Positions 11,589 through 22,878 of a stretch of DNA of 64,000 bases are shown here, in pieces. The DNA is from Galerina marginata (Eukaryota; Basidiomycota; Agaricomycetes; Agaricales; Galerinaceae). The translations under genes were made by a program, and so were the position numbers. Under the pieces are notes generated by a model that was not told where the DNA came from, ran no database searches, and worked only from the letters and a program-made list of their open reading frames with translations. Every line of letters starts with the position of its first letter. Position 1 is the stretch's first letter. The stretch is taken from NCBI GenBank assembly GCA_023014335.1, contig JAECYW010000004.1, positions 124,001 through 188,000 of the forward strand. The letters run 5' to 3'.

Positions 11589-14154
11589 GCCCACCTCCTC
11601 TAGCATGTTGATTCAAATCTGATTTAAACAAGCCAAGCGGCTCGTTGAAATATATAAATTGTATACCTGAAAGCGCTGTAATTGCAGCAATGTACTTCGC
11701 TTCTGTTCGCTCTGGTTTAAGTTTAAATTTTGGCACGTTTCGCTGGTACGCAATGTCATTGTTCAATTAGTCACCCAAAACCAGTTTCTTTTTTACGAGG
11801 CAATTTGGTATGTCTCATCGTATATAGTCGGCGCTGATAAGAAAAAAAGCACCTAATCGCCTTCTCCACGAGCACACTAGCAGCCGAGTCCTGCTGAGAA
11901 AGCTGGTTATATCTATAAGATCAATGTATAGAGAAATCCAATACTAGCCGATTATCGAAGTGCGAAGGTTGGAGAGAAGGCGGGATTCCAATCCTGCTAA
12001 CGCAATGCTGAATAAAGAGGAACCGAGGTAGACTGGTAGTATAATATTCAATGCGATAATTTGGGCCCGTAGCGGCTGAAATGATTGGAATGCTAAGTAT
12101 TAACCACCAAGACGAAGGCGAGGAAGGATGGCTTTGGAGAGAAACCAAGAAGCAACAGTCCGAATATTTCTCCTACTCCCATTTGAACTCGCACTCGTCT
12201 GATGATATTAACTACTAGTTCGGTTCCTATTGGTGGCCTAGAAGTCAGCCAGTCACGGCCCAAGTCTATCCTGACGGCCTGAAATACTAGAACCTGCGCG
12301 AATGTGAACACGATGACGATGCAGCTGACGCTATATTTAGATTCTAAATGCTCTGCCGTCTTTCTCTCCCGTCTCGGCAAGAGCACCTACTGTTTTCTGG
12401 GCGTCTACCCACTACCACTATCGGACCCAAAAGCCCTGTTCCAGCCTCCACCCCTCCCACTCGCAGCCGCTCGTGAACCCCATCCCCGTGGTAGCGGACG
12501 CGTTCCCAGTACACATGACAAAGGAGAGCTTCCCCAGAAGCAGTTTCATCGTCGCACTTGTCAACGGCGACTCGTACAGGGCCAACGTCCCTACTGCTGC
12601 CGTCCCATCTGAACGCCGGGCATGAGCATGGGCAGTGACGAGCTGGGGCTGGGCCCGCAATCATTGAGCAAGGGTCAAGGGAGAGTGTTTGAAGGTGACG
12701 GATGAGGGGAGACGGGCGGAGAGGATACCGATCCCGACGTGTGGTCGGTATGTTATGGGTCCCTAGCCTGTTCTGCCCAGCTGACTAATTCGCTGTTGCT
12801 GGTACCGCTCCCTATGTGGGCGAGGAAGCCGCAGACGAGCCCGTTAAACTCAGACGAGCAGGCACAGCCCGCAAACCCGTTGGTGAGTGGTGGCGCCGTC
12901 GCTGTTGTCGTTGACGTCGGTGGAGTTGTGGTATATCAAATTGACGAAGATAAAGACGTGGCGGATGTCGGTGCAGGTCTGATGCTGACCAGGAGCCAAC
13001 CGGAGCCCAGATGCGCTGGCGGTCCACTAGACGCAGCCGTAGCTCTTGACCCAGAAAACTGGTTTGAAAGAGGCGTCCTCCTCATGACGATACTGTTGAT
13101 GCTTCTCAAGCAGGCGTCGGCGTCTTCCACCTCTACTCTTCCTCTCAGTTGACATTGACTGCACCCGTTCTTCCTCTCCCTACCAATACCGCATCTTCAG
13201 GATCTGCGCTTTTGGCACTGAACTTGGAATCAAACTTGACGGACTCGGGCTCGGGACGAAGCTGCTGGATATGCGGCGTGTTTCGCGTTTTGTTGTTGGT
13301 CCCGGAGAGGAAGGGCTGTAAGGCTCGCCTAAATTTGGGACTGATCAGCAAGAAAAGGTTGTAAATCAGGATGGGCTTCAAGGGACTGTGCATGGGCGTG
13401 AGCGGTGAGCGGTGAATGCTGTAGGTGACGACAGTGACGGGGTTGATTTTGGTGATGAAGGCGCCATGCAAATGAGAGGCTCTACACAAAAGCGTAAAGC
13501 ATGTCAGCTCAACCTTAGAGAGGAAAAGGAGGGCGATGTACAGAAGGTGGATTACTGATAGAAAAACTGTCGAGACCAGTCGTATATTCGGATCCTTATT
13601 CGAGTATGTGAATCAAGACTCTCTATATTAGCCTGTCAAGTCAAACAAAAGAAAAGTCAATCGCGATGAAAAAGGGAAGGTATCACTAACTTCTCGTTTT
13701 GCTGCTGGTTCAGAGTTTGGTGCGAGATGGTATTGGATTATAAGTGGCGGACGACGAGTAGGAGAGAGAAGAGAAGAAGAGACGAACACTTCACGATCGC
13801 GTCACATCACCTGCACAGAGCCACGATCACGCGACTGTAACTCGACTGACGCGACGGTTGATCGACGGTTGCGTTGCTCTTCGCTTTATACCGTGCCCGC
13901 CTTTTTGAGTGATTCAGAAGCCCAAGAGGCTACGAAACCACATCCTCTCCAACACAATTTCGGTTTGAGCAGGTGGACCCTGCATCCATCAATGAGCGCT
14001 TGCGCCCTGCTGTTCAACATCTCCGACAACTATGACCGACAACTCGTGCTTGGGGGTTTTATGTCTTTGAAAGCTTGGAATTCCTTTGGAAATAAGCACA
14101 CGACTGGAACACCCCCTGTCAGAATATAGGGTTCCACCACGAGGTGCCAGTCAT
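11589..14154. other. GC-rich stretch with possible membrane-protein coding, unresolved
   Basis: Between about 12300 and 13500 base composition becomes GC-rich, as in coding DNA. On the minus strand an open frame runs from about 13603 to 13145. It contains a strongly hydrophobic helix (around LSVIHLLYIALLFLS) and then a hydrophobic segment followed by the basic run SPKFRRALQPF. Another hydrophobic helix lies on the minus strand near 12330-12260. This could be a decayed or multi-exon receptor-like membrane protein, but no convincing joined model was found. A plus-strand frame at 12739-13152 is also open and competes with it. Confidence 0.3.
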
Positions 14155-14480
14155 ATCATTGATTCCTCGAATTGCCCAAGAATTGCCTACAGAGCGCTGA
14201 TATACCTACGACTCGCTAGTGCCGTGCACAAAATACAACAACTAAGCGACCGTATTAACGAGTGGCTCCGATGTGCGATTCGGGGTTTGTGGGTACGAAA
14301 TCGAAGGTTCGAAGGTTCGACGTTGAGGGCAAGAGGGGGAGCCGTAAACAACGAAGACGGCTGTAAAACGAAGTTCGGAGGTCGAGGCGGATGTTGCAGA
14401 CGAAGAGGGCGACTGAGGGCGAAATAGTGAGCTAAACAGACCTGTTTTGGAGGGGAAATCTGGGAGCATAATTCACTCGA
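14155..14480 (-). repeat. Dispersed repeat, copy A (inverted relative to 58150-58445)
   Basis: The reverse complement of this stretch matches 58150-58445. Shared blocks include 'tgtgcacggcactagcg', 'cgtaggtatatcagcg' and 'ccccgaatcgcac'. Both copies give a minor open frame with a CTALAxRRYIS ending, but the similarity is at DNA level and the frames differ elsewhere. It is probably a small non-autonomous element of unknown type. Confidence 0.65.
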
Positions 14481-15544
14481 GGTAAACGAAGACACAGGTG
14501 GGTTTAAATAGTGTAAAAATGTCGAAAATTGAAGTAACAATGACTTCGAGAGGGTTATGAAACAGGTAATTAGAATGATATCTTACCGGGAACTTATGAA
14601 ATCGTTGAAAGACAAGCAATGATATCACTGGGTTATTACGAACCGGCATAGGCAGGAATGAGTTTGAGACCGCCTGGTAATTTAATTAAACGGTATTATA
14701 AAGCTTACTGAGCTTATTATCCCTTGTTTCGCTCAAGTGACCTAGCATGTTGATATTAGCATGCACGCTGCTATACGATGGCGACACCGACGCCAACTTA
14801 CGGCGTTATCGTTGAGATCAGCGTCTGGGTTGTTAGGTCTCTAATTGCCAGCATCGATATTTATATTGACCTCGTCGTTTTCTGACTTCTGACGTCGGAA
14901 TTCAAGTACACTCGAGTCTCCTTACCGATATCATTGTGAATGCCTAGTTTTGACGACTATCCCCTCCCAAGCTCTATTCACGATTTTGCATTGGCAGCGA
15001 GAAAATGATAAATACCTGTTGGACTTCATTTCCAGGCCCAAAAACACCATCTTACACACATAATACATCGATGATCATCTCGTTCAGGCAGCTCTGTAGT
15101 AAGTAAATGCCCACAATTCCAGGTACCCGGTGCCACTATCAAAGAGGGCTTTTGTCATCAGGCGTATCACAGCAATATCACAGATTCTGTTCTTCCAAGT
15201 TCCATCGTTGTGTAATAATTGCTTAACCCTACATTCACGGTTGTCACCTTTGGCAAAGTTAATAAAGTCGAAAAGCGCTGAAAATTTGCGGAAAGCAAAT
15301 GAATAACAAGTGGGCTGAAAATCTACTCGAGTAGATGAAAATCACAACGATCCACTATAGGCTTGACACATCCAAAGTTGTGCAAACTCCTCTACGAAAG
15401 GTAACGATTATTGTGATCTGCAACAGGAGCGTGGTTTGAGTACAACTTGAATGAACAATCAATTAATTGTGTCCAGCCTTGAAGTAGATTAACACACCCT
15501 TGTACCTCCATAAGCACTTCCAAATCAGTGATGAAATTTGATGC
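14481..15544. other. No gene recognised
   Basis: AT-rich sequence without a long open frame. It lies downstream of the 3' end of the split NLR gene and may hold its terminator. Confidence 0.5.
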
Positions 15545-15989
15545 TCAGCCCCTTGCTGCAGTTGGGTCCGCCCCGTTCTCGAGCAGTACCTTCACAACCT
15601 CCGTCTGACCTGAACTCAGCGCCCAGTGTAGTGCGGACCCTCCCTGTGCATTGACGTCCGCCCCGTTCTCGAGCAACAACTTCACGACCCCCTCGCGACC
15701 TTTAAACGACGCTGCCTGTAGTGCGGACCCGTAGTTTCCTTTCACTGGCACTGCATTCACGTCCGCCCCGTTCTCAAGGAGCACCTTCACGACCGCCTCG
15801 TGACCTTCAGCGGAAGCTGCTTGGAGTACGTCCCCACGCAGTGCATTCATGTCCGCCCCGTTATCGAGCAGCATCTTCACGACCGCCTCGTGACCTTCAA
15901 ACGACGCTATCCAGAGTGGGTACCCTTGATATGTGTTCACGTCCACCCCATTCTCGAGCAGCATCTTCACGATTGACATGCGGCCTTTA
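15545..15989 (-). pseudogene. 3' part of a C2/NACHT/ankyrin NLR gene, cut off by a transposon
   Basis: The frame reads as about five ankyrin repeats of the form xGHEAVVKxLLENGADVNA and ends at a normal stop after ADPTAARG. Upstream of KGRMSIVK the frame runs into the transposon's inverted repeat. Those extra residues, up to position 16135, are translated transposon sequence. The 5' part of the same gene lies at 35119-38852. In intact fungal NLRs the ankyrin repeats sense ligands or modified host or non-self proteins, and the NACHT NTPase drives oligomerisation. Here the sensor is severed from its NTPase, so the allele is presumably non-functional, or at best yields a truncated receptor. The repeats are very alike, which fits the recent repeat expansion seen in this family. 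Confidence 0.85.
15983..15989. repeat. 7-bp target-site duplication (left) of the KDZ element
   Basis: GCCTTTA abuts the left terminus and recurs at 35119-35125. In the host gene the duplicated bases encode part of the SKG motif of an ankyrin repeat. Confidence 0.85.
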
Positions 15990-16510
15990 CACATGGGACA
16001 GTAGTATAAGTACATAGTATACAGAAATACACCGATCAAAAAAGTAGCATAGTAAACGGGTTGAGTCGGACCGATCAATTTTGTTAGGAAGTAGCATAAG
16101 AGATGGATCCGATCGGATTGGCTACGAAGTAGCATATGAGACGGGTCCGATCGGACAGGGCTCTCCCACTAACGGGGACCCGCCGGAATTGCAATTTTCT
16201 ATTACGGCGGCCGGTTGAGCACCGCGGCAGCCAGCATAAATATTGGTTGGGTACCGTTACGGGTGGACATACTAACGGGGACCCGCTGGGTATTGACTAT
16301 ATTTTAGGACGGCTGCCGGTTGAGCACCACGGTGGCCAGCATAAATATTGGTTGGGTGCTGTTAGCGGTGGATTTTCTCGCCGGTGGCCAGGTGATGTCT
16401 GTGGGACGCCGGTCCATTTAGGGGTCACCAGCTGGTTTTTGTTGCGGCCCCCGATCACGCGCCTCCGATATTTCTGGGCCAGATAAAATTGCGCCGGGCG
16501 CCGTTCCTTA
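15990..16510 (+). repeat. Left terminal inverted repeat of the KDZ element
   Basis: The outer 360 bases (15990-16352) match 34756-35118 in inverted orientation with a single difference. Homology continues with indels to about 16510, for example at 'gttgcggcccccgat'. It includes two copies of a subterminal unit centred on 'gcataaatattggttggg' and, nearer the end, three copies of an AGTAGCAT...CCGATC motif (about 16043-16156). Confidence 0.9.
16043..16156. promoter_or_regulatory. Tandem AGTAGCAT + TCCGATCGGA motifs (candidate transposase-binding sites)
   Basis: Three spaced copies of AGTAGCAT are each followed within about 25 bases by CCGATC. The second and third form the perfect palindromes TCCGATCGGA and GTCCGATCGGAC. 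The same set occurs inverted at 34952-35065. Repeated subterminal palindromes are commonly where transposases bind. Binding itself is an inference. Confidence 0.5.
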
Positions 16511-16766
16511 AATTTGCAGATGGCTTATTTGATTTCAGTGAATCTTAGAGTGCACAAATTATCTGAAATCTGTAGGACAGCCTAAAACAATGTGAAAGTT
16601 GGAGCTGGGCAGGTAATTGTGCCCAAGTAGCTCTGCGGTTCCCCGAAATTAGGAAGCGGTGTCAGGTAATTGGCGGATTCGGAATTGTCTTGTTTTGTAT
16701 GCAGCACACCGGTCCAAAAAATCAATCCAGTCGATAGAAAGAGCGATGTAAATACAAAAAGAATTT

Positions 16767-18136
16767 TTAAGACGTAACGTATTTATTGGGAACACCATCC
16801 TGGTCATCGACTTCGCCATCGTTCTCGTATTCTTCCTCATCCCCCAAGTATTCGCCGTCATCATAGTATTCATCAGCTTCAAATAAGTCGTCTTCCTCAC
16901 CGTCATGATCATCCTCTTCACTGTCCGAGGGTGAACCTTGGAAGGATGATGGAATCGATGTGGTAGCAGTTCCATCGGAGACCGCGGAAACCCCATCGCC
17001 CATCTCTTCTTCAGCCATATCGACCTCCATCTCATCTTCGGCTTGTGCAGCCTGCTCAGCATTATTGAGATTGGCGGGAGATGGATGACGTGCGGGAGCC
17101 GGCACATTGGCGGGATCAGGCGTGGGCGAAATCGAGGGGAAACGTTTTGCAAATTCCCTTGGGAGCTGATATGTTTCTGTCTGGAATGGTACGCCGTATT
17201 TGCTATTGATCTGGTCGAGTGCTTGCAGGGCCCCGATTCGTTGCGCTGACCTTTCTGCGGCCTCCCGATCTTCGACTATCTGGGCGTCCACCACGGTCTG
17301 TGTCATGCGAAGCTTTTCAAAGGCAAGTTCGAGCGTTTGACGCAGCGGAATACAATATTCACATAAGGCTTCTGTCGGCCGAGAGGAAGGCGTTGGAGGA
17401 GGTGCAGGCCTTGGAGCGAGGCCGGGAACATCATCTTCGCCTCCCCACATTCGGAGGCCGAGAGCGATAAGTTCTTTAGATACACTGGGATCGTCTTCAT
17501 TCAAACATGCCTGATTGACTATTATCAGAGAAAAAAAAATCAAATTTAATGTTTTCTTACCGCTGAATAAAAAGCCGTAAAGTGCTCCTGCCCAAGATGA
17601 CCATTTACATGGAGGTCCTCCGAGGCACCAGGTTTCCACCAATACGCAAATTCCTCTGTAGACTCAAGAATCAAGGTATCGTCGTCGTTCGTGAAGTCCA
17701 TATTGAGGGATTGGGGAATCGTCCATTGCGACTTGTAACCGAAATGTGGATCAAAAATGTGAGCCGCGGCATCCGCAAGTAGGTACGGTGTGCGGATATG
17801 GAAGCCCTGAACTGTGCAATAGCCTAGGTGGGCCAAAATAACTTCCTGGACGCAACGCGGATGGTAAGGTGTGGTAGGCAGGTATGGATACAGCTTTTAA
17901 CTTACAATTTCATGGCGAACGTGGGCCCCGCCACGTTTTGGAGGACCTGTCTTTGGTGGAGCAATGAGCACTCGGAGGCCGGTTCTCAACCTTGCCATTA
18001 GAACGTGCAACTTGAACTTCCCCATAGCTTCACGATCTTCCCTCGCAAGACAGAACTTGCCGCTGGGAGGTGGACCAAGGAGTGGAAACATGTTTTGGAT
18101 GTGGTATGATAGAAAAGGGTTATCTATTGGCGACAT
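16767..18136 (-). CDS. Acidic-tailed protein of the KDZ element, unknown function (three exons)
   Basis: The proposed start is the ATG at 18136 (MSPIDNPFLSYHIQ). Exons about 18136-17909, 17848-17592 and 17541-16767 join in phase across two GT-AG introns. The product of about 420 residues has a globular N-terminal half (PLLGPPPSGKF; later FHIRTPYLLADAAAHIF), a helical middle (LRQTLELAFEKLRMTQ, with CEYC just before it) and a C-terminal tail dominated by Asp and Glu (SDSEEDDHDGEEDDLFE and similar), ending KYVTS. I do not recognise a domain. It starts only 54 bp below the transposase stop on the same strand, too close for a separate promoter. The two may therefore share a transcript, or the transposase may be extended by alternative splicing; I could not find an in-phase junction for the latter. 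Acidic tails are usual in histone- or DNA-mimic proteins, but that is inference. Confidence 0.65.
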
Positions 18137-18190
18137 CGATCTCCAGATCTCAACACTTGTTTGATCACGTGCCCACCACAAATGGCAATT

Positions 18191-21100
18191 TCATTGAACA
18201 TATTCTCTCACGCTCTTGTATGTACGGTCAGTATTGGTAAAAAGAGAGTCGGCCACCCGAGATAGCTCATTCCATAAGTTTATCTGCTCCTCTGCGTAGG
18301 CTCGGTGGCCGGGATGCTCACTCGGCAACCTGTCCCGTCTGTCTCGCCACTTTCGTGCCATGTGGACGTAGAACCTGACTGTCCACCCCATCTCATGCTG
18401 TGTCAGATTCAGTTCTTCAGCCCACCGATTTCTCTGCGCTCGAGCACTCAACCAGTTGATTCGGTAGACTAAATTAAAATAAAAAAAGATTATTATTTTT
18501 CAACCATGAGTGGAACATGAACTGACATTCATTGTGATGTTCGTCGTTAGGATCCGCGGGGTCCGTGTCATCGCGATTGGCACTCCAGAACCACGGCAGC
18601 CGTCGTGTGCTCTGGCCAGAGGAATTGGGAGCAACCACCTGTGTGCTAATACTGCAGTCCTTGATATCCAAGTACGGAAATTTGGCTTCCAGATTGGTAC
18701 GGGCATCCTGGGCAACTAATTTTCGCATTATGGCTCGATTATGATTGTAAACAATGCACTGCAAAGCCCAAGCACGATTGAGGATGTGGACCGAATCCCA
18801 TGCTTTGGTTCTTGTAGCAACCCCGGTAGCCGGTCGCACGACATTTTTCATGTGCCACGACAACTGAATAACCGCAGTTCTAACGAGGTCCAATGCATCT
18901 TCAGCTTGACCATGCCGAATTTCCAATTCGGCTCTTCGCAAGTCCTTGACAAGGCTTCGTTCCTCTGGAGACAGGGCAGTTATCTGATCCTCTGTAAGAG
19001 CAGACGGAAAGGGCAGCAGCTGGTGCTCTGGGTCACCCTCAGACACAGGTGCAGACGTGGCTGCTGCATCCGCGTCCTCGGTATCCGACACTTCATCGTC
19101 CAAAACCACCACTGTTCTCTGGCAAATTAGATCCACAAGATCTTCACCGAGATGTTCATGGGCGCCTTTTGAAAATGTATTGATTTCTTTCTGCAACTGG
19201 CGTCTTTTATTGACCAAGTCGAGCTTTTGAGCTGTGGTCGGCACCCGCGAACACTTTCTAGCCTGTGAGCGCACGGCGGTCCTGTTACAGTCATTAGTGA
19301 GTTCAAGATATAAGAGGTAGCTATCTCACTGGCGCTCTTCGGTTTTCAATCCAGCTGATAACCAGGCGGCCACACCCAGTCTATTCCCGGCCTCCGCACC
19401 CATTGCAACCTCCTCCTGAGACATCTTCAGTTCTATGTCCCGACGAGTCAAAGCTGTGGTCATAAATTAGTATGATCGGGCTGGAGATGTAAGATCTGGT
19501 CACACGTTTAGGAACATTTTTTTGCATAATATCCATTTTTTTCACGTCGGAGGGCCGCTGCATTTCGGCCTCCTCAATTTCCTCTCTCCACTTTGGTACT
19601 AAGTCCGCGGGAGCCGCTTTGGTGATTCCATCGTAATAAAGTTGGCTGTTCCGTTGCTCAACAACTGCACGACTATAACGTTTGGCAATTGTTCCAGCTA
19701 GGCAGAAAAACGTCAAAATCTTGACATTATTGTTAGTTAATAGAAGATACGGACCCATGTTAATGATTTTCTTCCAATTTGAATCACCCATATGATCATC
19801 CAAGATTTCCGTGCGGTGGGCCGTTGTTGCTCCTACGGTGCTCCGCGAAATGCCGTTCAGGACCGACCAGAGGGTTTCCAGTACTTCGCCATCCACAATG
19901 GCTGCGCCAGGAACATAAGTCGTCGCCCAACGATAAAGACATTCTTCCTTGTGGCCATGTACGTGGAATAGTCCAATTGCACCTATCAGAGTCACGGCAT
20001 CCGGGATGCTGAGCGTTGTGCATTGGGTGATGCGCTTGACGAGGTTGACATGGAACTGGCACATAATGTCGTAAATGCAATGGACGCACGTAATTCCGTC
20101 CATTTGCAGGTGCTTGAGACATTCGCAGAGTGACCAGTCCATCGACATTTGTTTCTCCCCTTTGATGAAGTCAACAAGGCTACCGATTGCGAAACACCCA
20201 TGGCGACCGCAGGCCCAACATCCAACCCCACGAACACGTTTTCCGGGGCCCGCCTGGTCCTTGTTTAGGGCAGCATTGTGATGATTGCAGGTGCGTGTCT
20301 GTAAACACGTTGAACGCGGTGCACCGAGTTTACCACTATTACTTACCTGTTTGTATATTTCGGGATGTTTCTCTGCTTCCTCCAAGTGTGCTTTATACGG
20401 CGCCCGGGCGGTCATAAATGCATCACCATCTGTCAAATGAACATCATCGGCCTCATTTTTCTGTTTCAAGTGATAGGCTTTGAAATTTCCATCTCCCGTT
20501 AGAGTCACGGCGTTGAGCTCCCTACAAATTCCTCTTTAGCCGAATGATAGGCTTGAAAGGTGTTCAAAACTTACTTGGCTGTCTCACTTTGCCAATCATC
20601 TGGCAAATTAATACCGGGTTGTGGACAAGCGGCGCAAAATAAAGCTAATTTCGAAAGTGCAGCCAAGGGGATTTCTGAGCAACAAGGCACCCTGTTTCTG
20701 CCTGCTGAATGTGTATTGCATGCGGCGCCCGACGTGTCGATTGGTGGGGAGCCCAATCCATCACCATGGCCAGCACCCATCTGCGAACCTGCCGCGGAGC
20801 CCGACTCTATCATTGGAGCGGTGGCCAGGTCTGCTGAGGGCACGGCAGCCGAAGGCGCACGCTCTCCGGCGCCCGAGTTATCACCTTGTTTGGAGGACAA
20901 TAGTCCAATAGGTGTAGAGCCTGACTGGACATTGAGTGCGACACCAGATGCCGCCATATTTTGTGCAGCGCCTGATGGTACAACTACGTTGGAGCCCGAA
21001 TGTGTCGCGGCGACGGCACCCAGTACGGATATTGCCTCGGAGCCCAAGGGTAAAGATGCTACGGCACCCGCCTGTGAGGCACTTGCGGTGCCCGACTCCC

Positions 21101-22322
21101 TAGTGGGTACGGTGCCCGCTGCGACCATTGGTATGGCAGCCGTGGCATCTGGATCACCCTGACCGGTGCCCGCGTCTTCATTCACGGGTGAGGGTCCAAT
21201 CATGTCGTGGCCTCTGCCATGCATTTTCCAAAGTTTCAAGTTGCGATACTGCCGGCTCACTCTGCGAAGCTCGCGATATCGATTTATAACCGTCTTCGGG
21301 AACGCCGGACAGGTAAGTCGTCTCAACTTTTGGTAGTACTGGTAACCTGATGTCTTACATTCGAGGCTAGACAAGCGAAAGTCGTTTAAAACGTTGAGAG
21401 TAAACACCGTCTTCGGTGTTTGAAAACTTGCTGGAAAGAGGCCTAGCTTGAGGTACTGAATATCAATGGCATCCGTGGACGATTGGCAAGTGCATTCGAC
21501 AACTGGTAGTTGATGAATTCCGGAGGTGTCGACAATATTTATGAATTGGTTGCCGTTGGTATCATACGCCGGTGCCCGAAAGAATTGTTCTGGCTGGGGG
21601 GTCCTATCTTCTGCAATGTCGTCTTCATCCTGTGGCTCGTCGTCCACTGGATTTTCCCTGTCCCAGCCTACCTCGGCCTCCGCGCTATCATCTATGTTGC
21701 GGGCGGGTGGGGGACCGGGTGGGTAGCCTTCAGTCGGGCGCCGTTCTTCCTCGCTTCCGCCGCAACAAGGCAGCCCGTTATGCCCAAGGTAGAGCTTTAC
21801 GCCAGTCTCCCAAAGTCCAGCAGAGCGAAAATGCCTTCCATTCCAGCATTTAATGCGATGGAATGGCAAAAATTGATGAAGTGTGCAGCAACAGGTAGCA
21901 CAAAGCATATGGCCACCAAAACACATCTCGCATCGCCAGGTCGCCGGTGACTGCTTACAACTGCTGCAATCCGCATCTCTGGGGGCCTCAAGAGAGAGCA
22001 AGGTGTGCAGATGTGCGGGCCGCCGTGGAACCCACTCCCTGAGGTAGTCGTTCTGGGACTTACCACCCGTCTTGGCAAAGGGTAATGCTTCAAGATTATC
22101 AAGAACCTGTTGCTCCGTAATGTCTCCATCGAAAGCAGGAACCTCGGGCACCGATGTGCCAGCGTCCTGGGTGGCGACGCTGCCTGGTTGCGAGACGCCT
22201 GTGTGCGGAATTCCGGCGTCCGGTTGCTTGACATGCCTAGTTTTCCTCTTCTTTTTGCCCCAAGTCTCTTCCCCGTCACTGGAGTCATCGTCACGAATGA
22301 CTGTGGCGCGTGGTTTCACCAT
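18191..22322 (-). CDS. KDZ transposase with CxC2-like cysteine cluster (about 1,290 aa, six exons)
   Basis: Starting at the ATG at 22322 (MVKPRATVIRDDDSSDGE), six exons join across GT-AG introns near 20570, 20335, 19505, 19300 and 18500. The first exon, over 580 codons, holds a cysteine/histidine cluster typical of KDZ proteins (CSSCKQSPATWRCEMC, then CATCCCTLHQFLPFHRI and GLPCCGG), followed by a low-complexity Ala/Ser/Thr/Gly linker. The later exons carry the transposase core: DGNF (first acidic residue), GVGCWACGRHGCF, YDIMCQF, GLFHVHGHKEEC, and DGEVLETLWS with the last acidic residue. The C-terminal signature NEFYRINWLSARAQRNRWAEE follows, and the protein ends VREYVQ. KDZ enzymes are DDE-type transposases abundant in mushroom genomes. 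No stop or frameshift was seen, so it may be active. Confidence 0.9.
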
Positions 22323-22878
22323 GCAACAAAAAATCTAAGGGGGAAATGAAAGTAGTTACCCATTACATCGCATGTCTAATATAACATATAAAGATAGGTC
22401 TGCTGGGATATTTGTCGGTCATTTGTGCAGCAGGTTGCAACGTGATTTAATATCGGATCGCTGTTCTTATTATACATGGAGCATGTGGACATGTAATCTG
22501 TAATTGTCCTGTCTACGCAGCTATCCATTTGTAGCCATGGACGAGTCGTAGCCATGAGGAAGAGGCATGTGCTAGTTCCTTTAGAAGATTTGTCCGTCAT
22601 TTGCTTGTATAGTTTGCAATGTGGTTAGTAAGTATATGCTCTGGAACTGTTCTTTTATGCAGCCTCTGGTCGTTGAATGTGCGAAATGAGGGTTTGTTGC
22701 TATCGAGATATTTTAATACCCCACCATACGTTCACCCACCCACCTTCCTCGTGTTCAGAGCATGTATGCATCGTGTTATGGTCGCTCTCCCTGCAGATTG
22801 CGCATTTACATGAACAAGGCATTGGGACGAAGGAATGTTATATAAGTATGGTCAACTCGAAGAGAACATTCACCAAGT
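22323..22878. promoter_or_regulatory. Divergent intergenic region between the transposase and the HMG-like gene
   Basis: This 556-bp region separates two genes that point away from each other, so it must hold both promoters. It contains an AT-rich run near 22375-22400 and a pyrimidine/CA-rich stretch near 22710-22750. A partly duplicated segment is visible: 'tttgtcggtcatttgtgcag' near 22411 versus 'tttgtccgtcatttgcttg' near 22588. No defined TATA element stands out. Confidence 0.4.

Noticed and set aside
12739..13152. 137-codon plus-strand frame in the GC-rich region
   Set aside because: It overlaps an equally open minus-strand frame and has no recognisable domain or splice partners, so it is reported only as an unresolved region.
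16136..16486. 116-codon frame at the left TIR, and its 91-codon twin at 34697-34972
   Set aside because: They are translations of the inverted repeat and its subterminal tandem units (repeating QHKYW), not genes.
20560..21162. 200-codon plus-strand frame opposite the transposase linker
   Set aside because: It mirrors the Ala/Ser/Gly-rich linker of the transposase on the other strand, with no independent signal.
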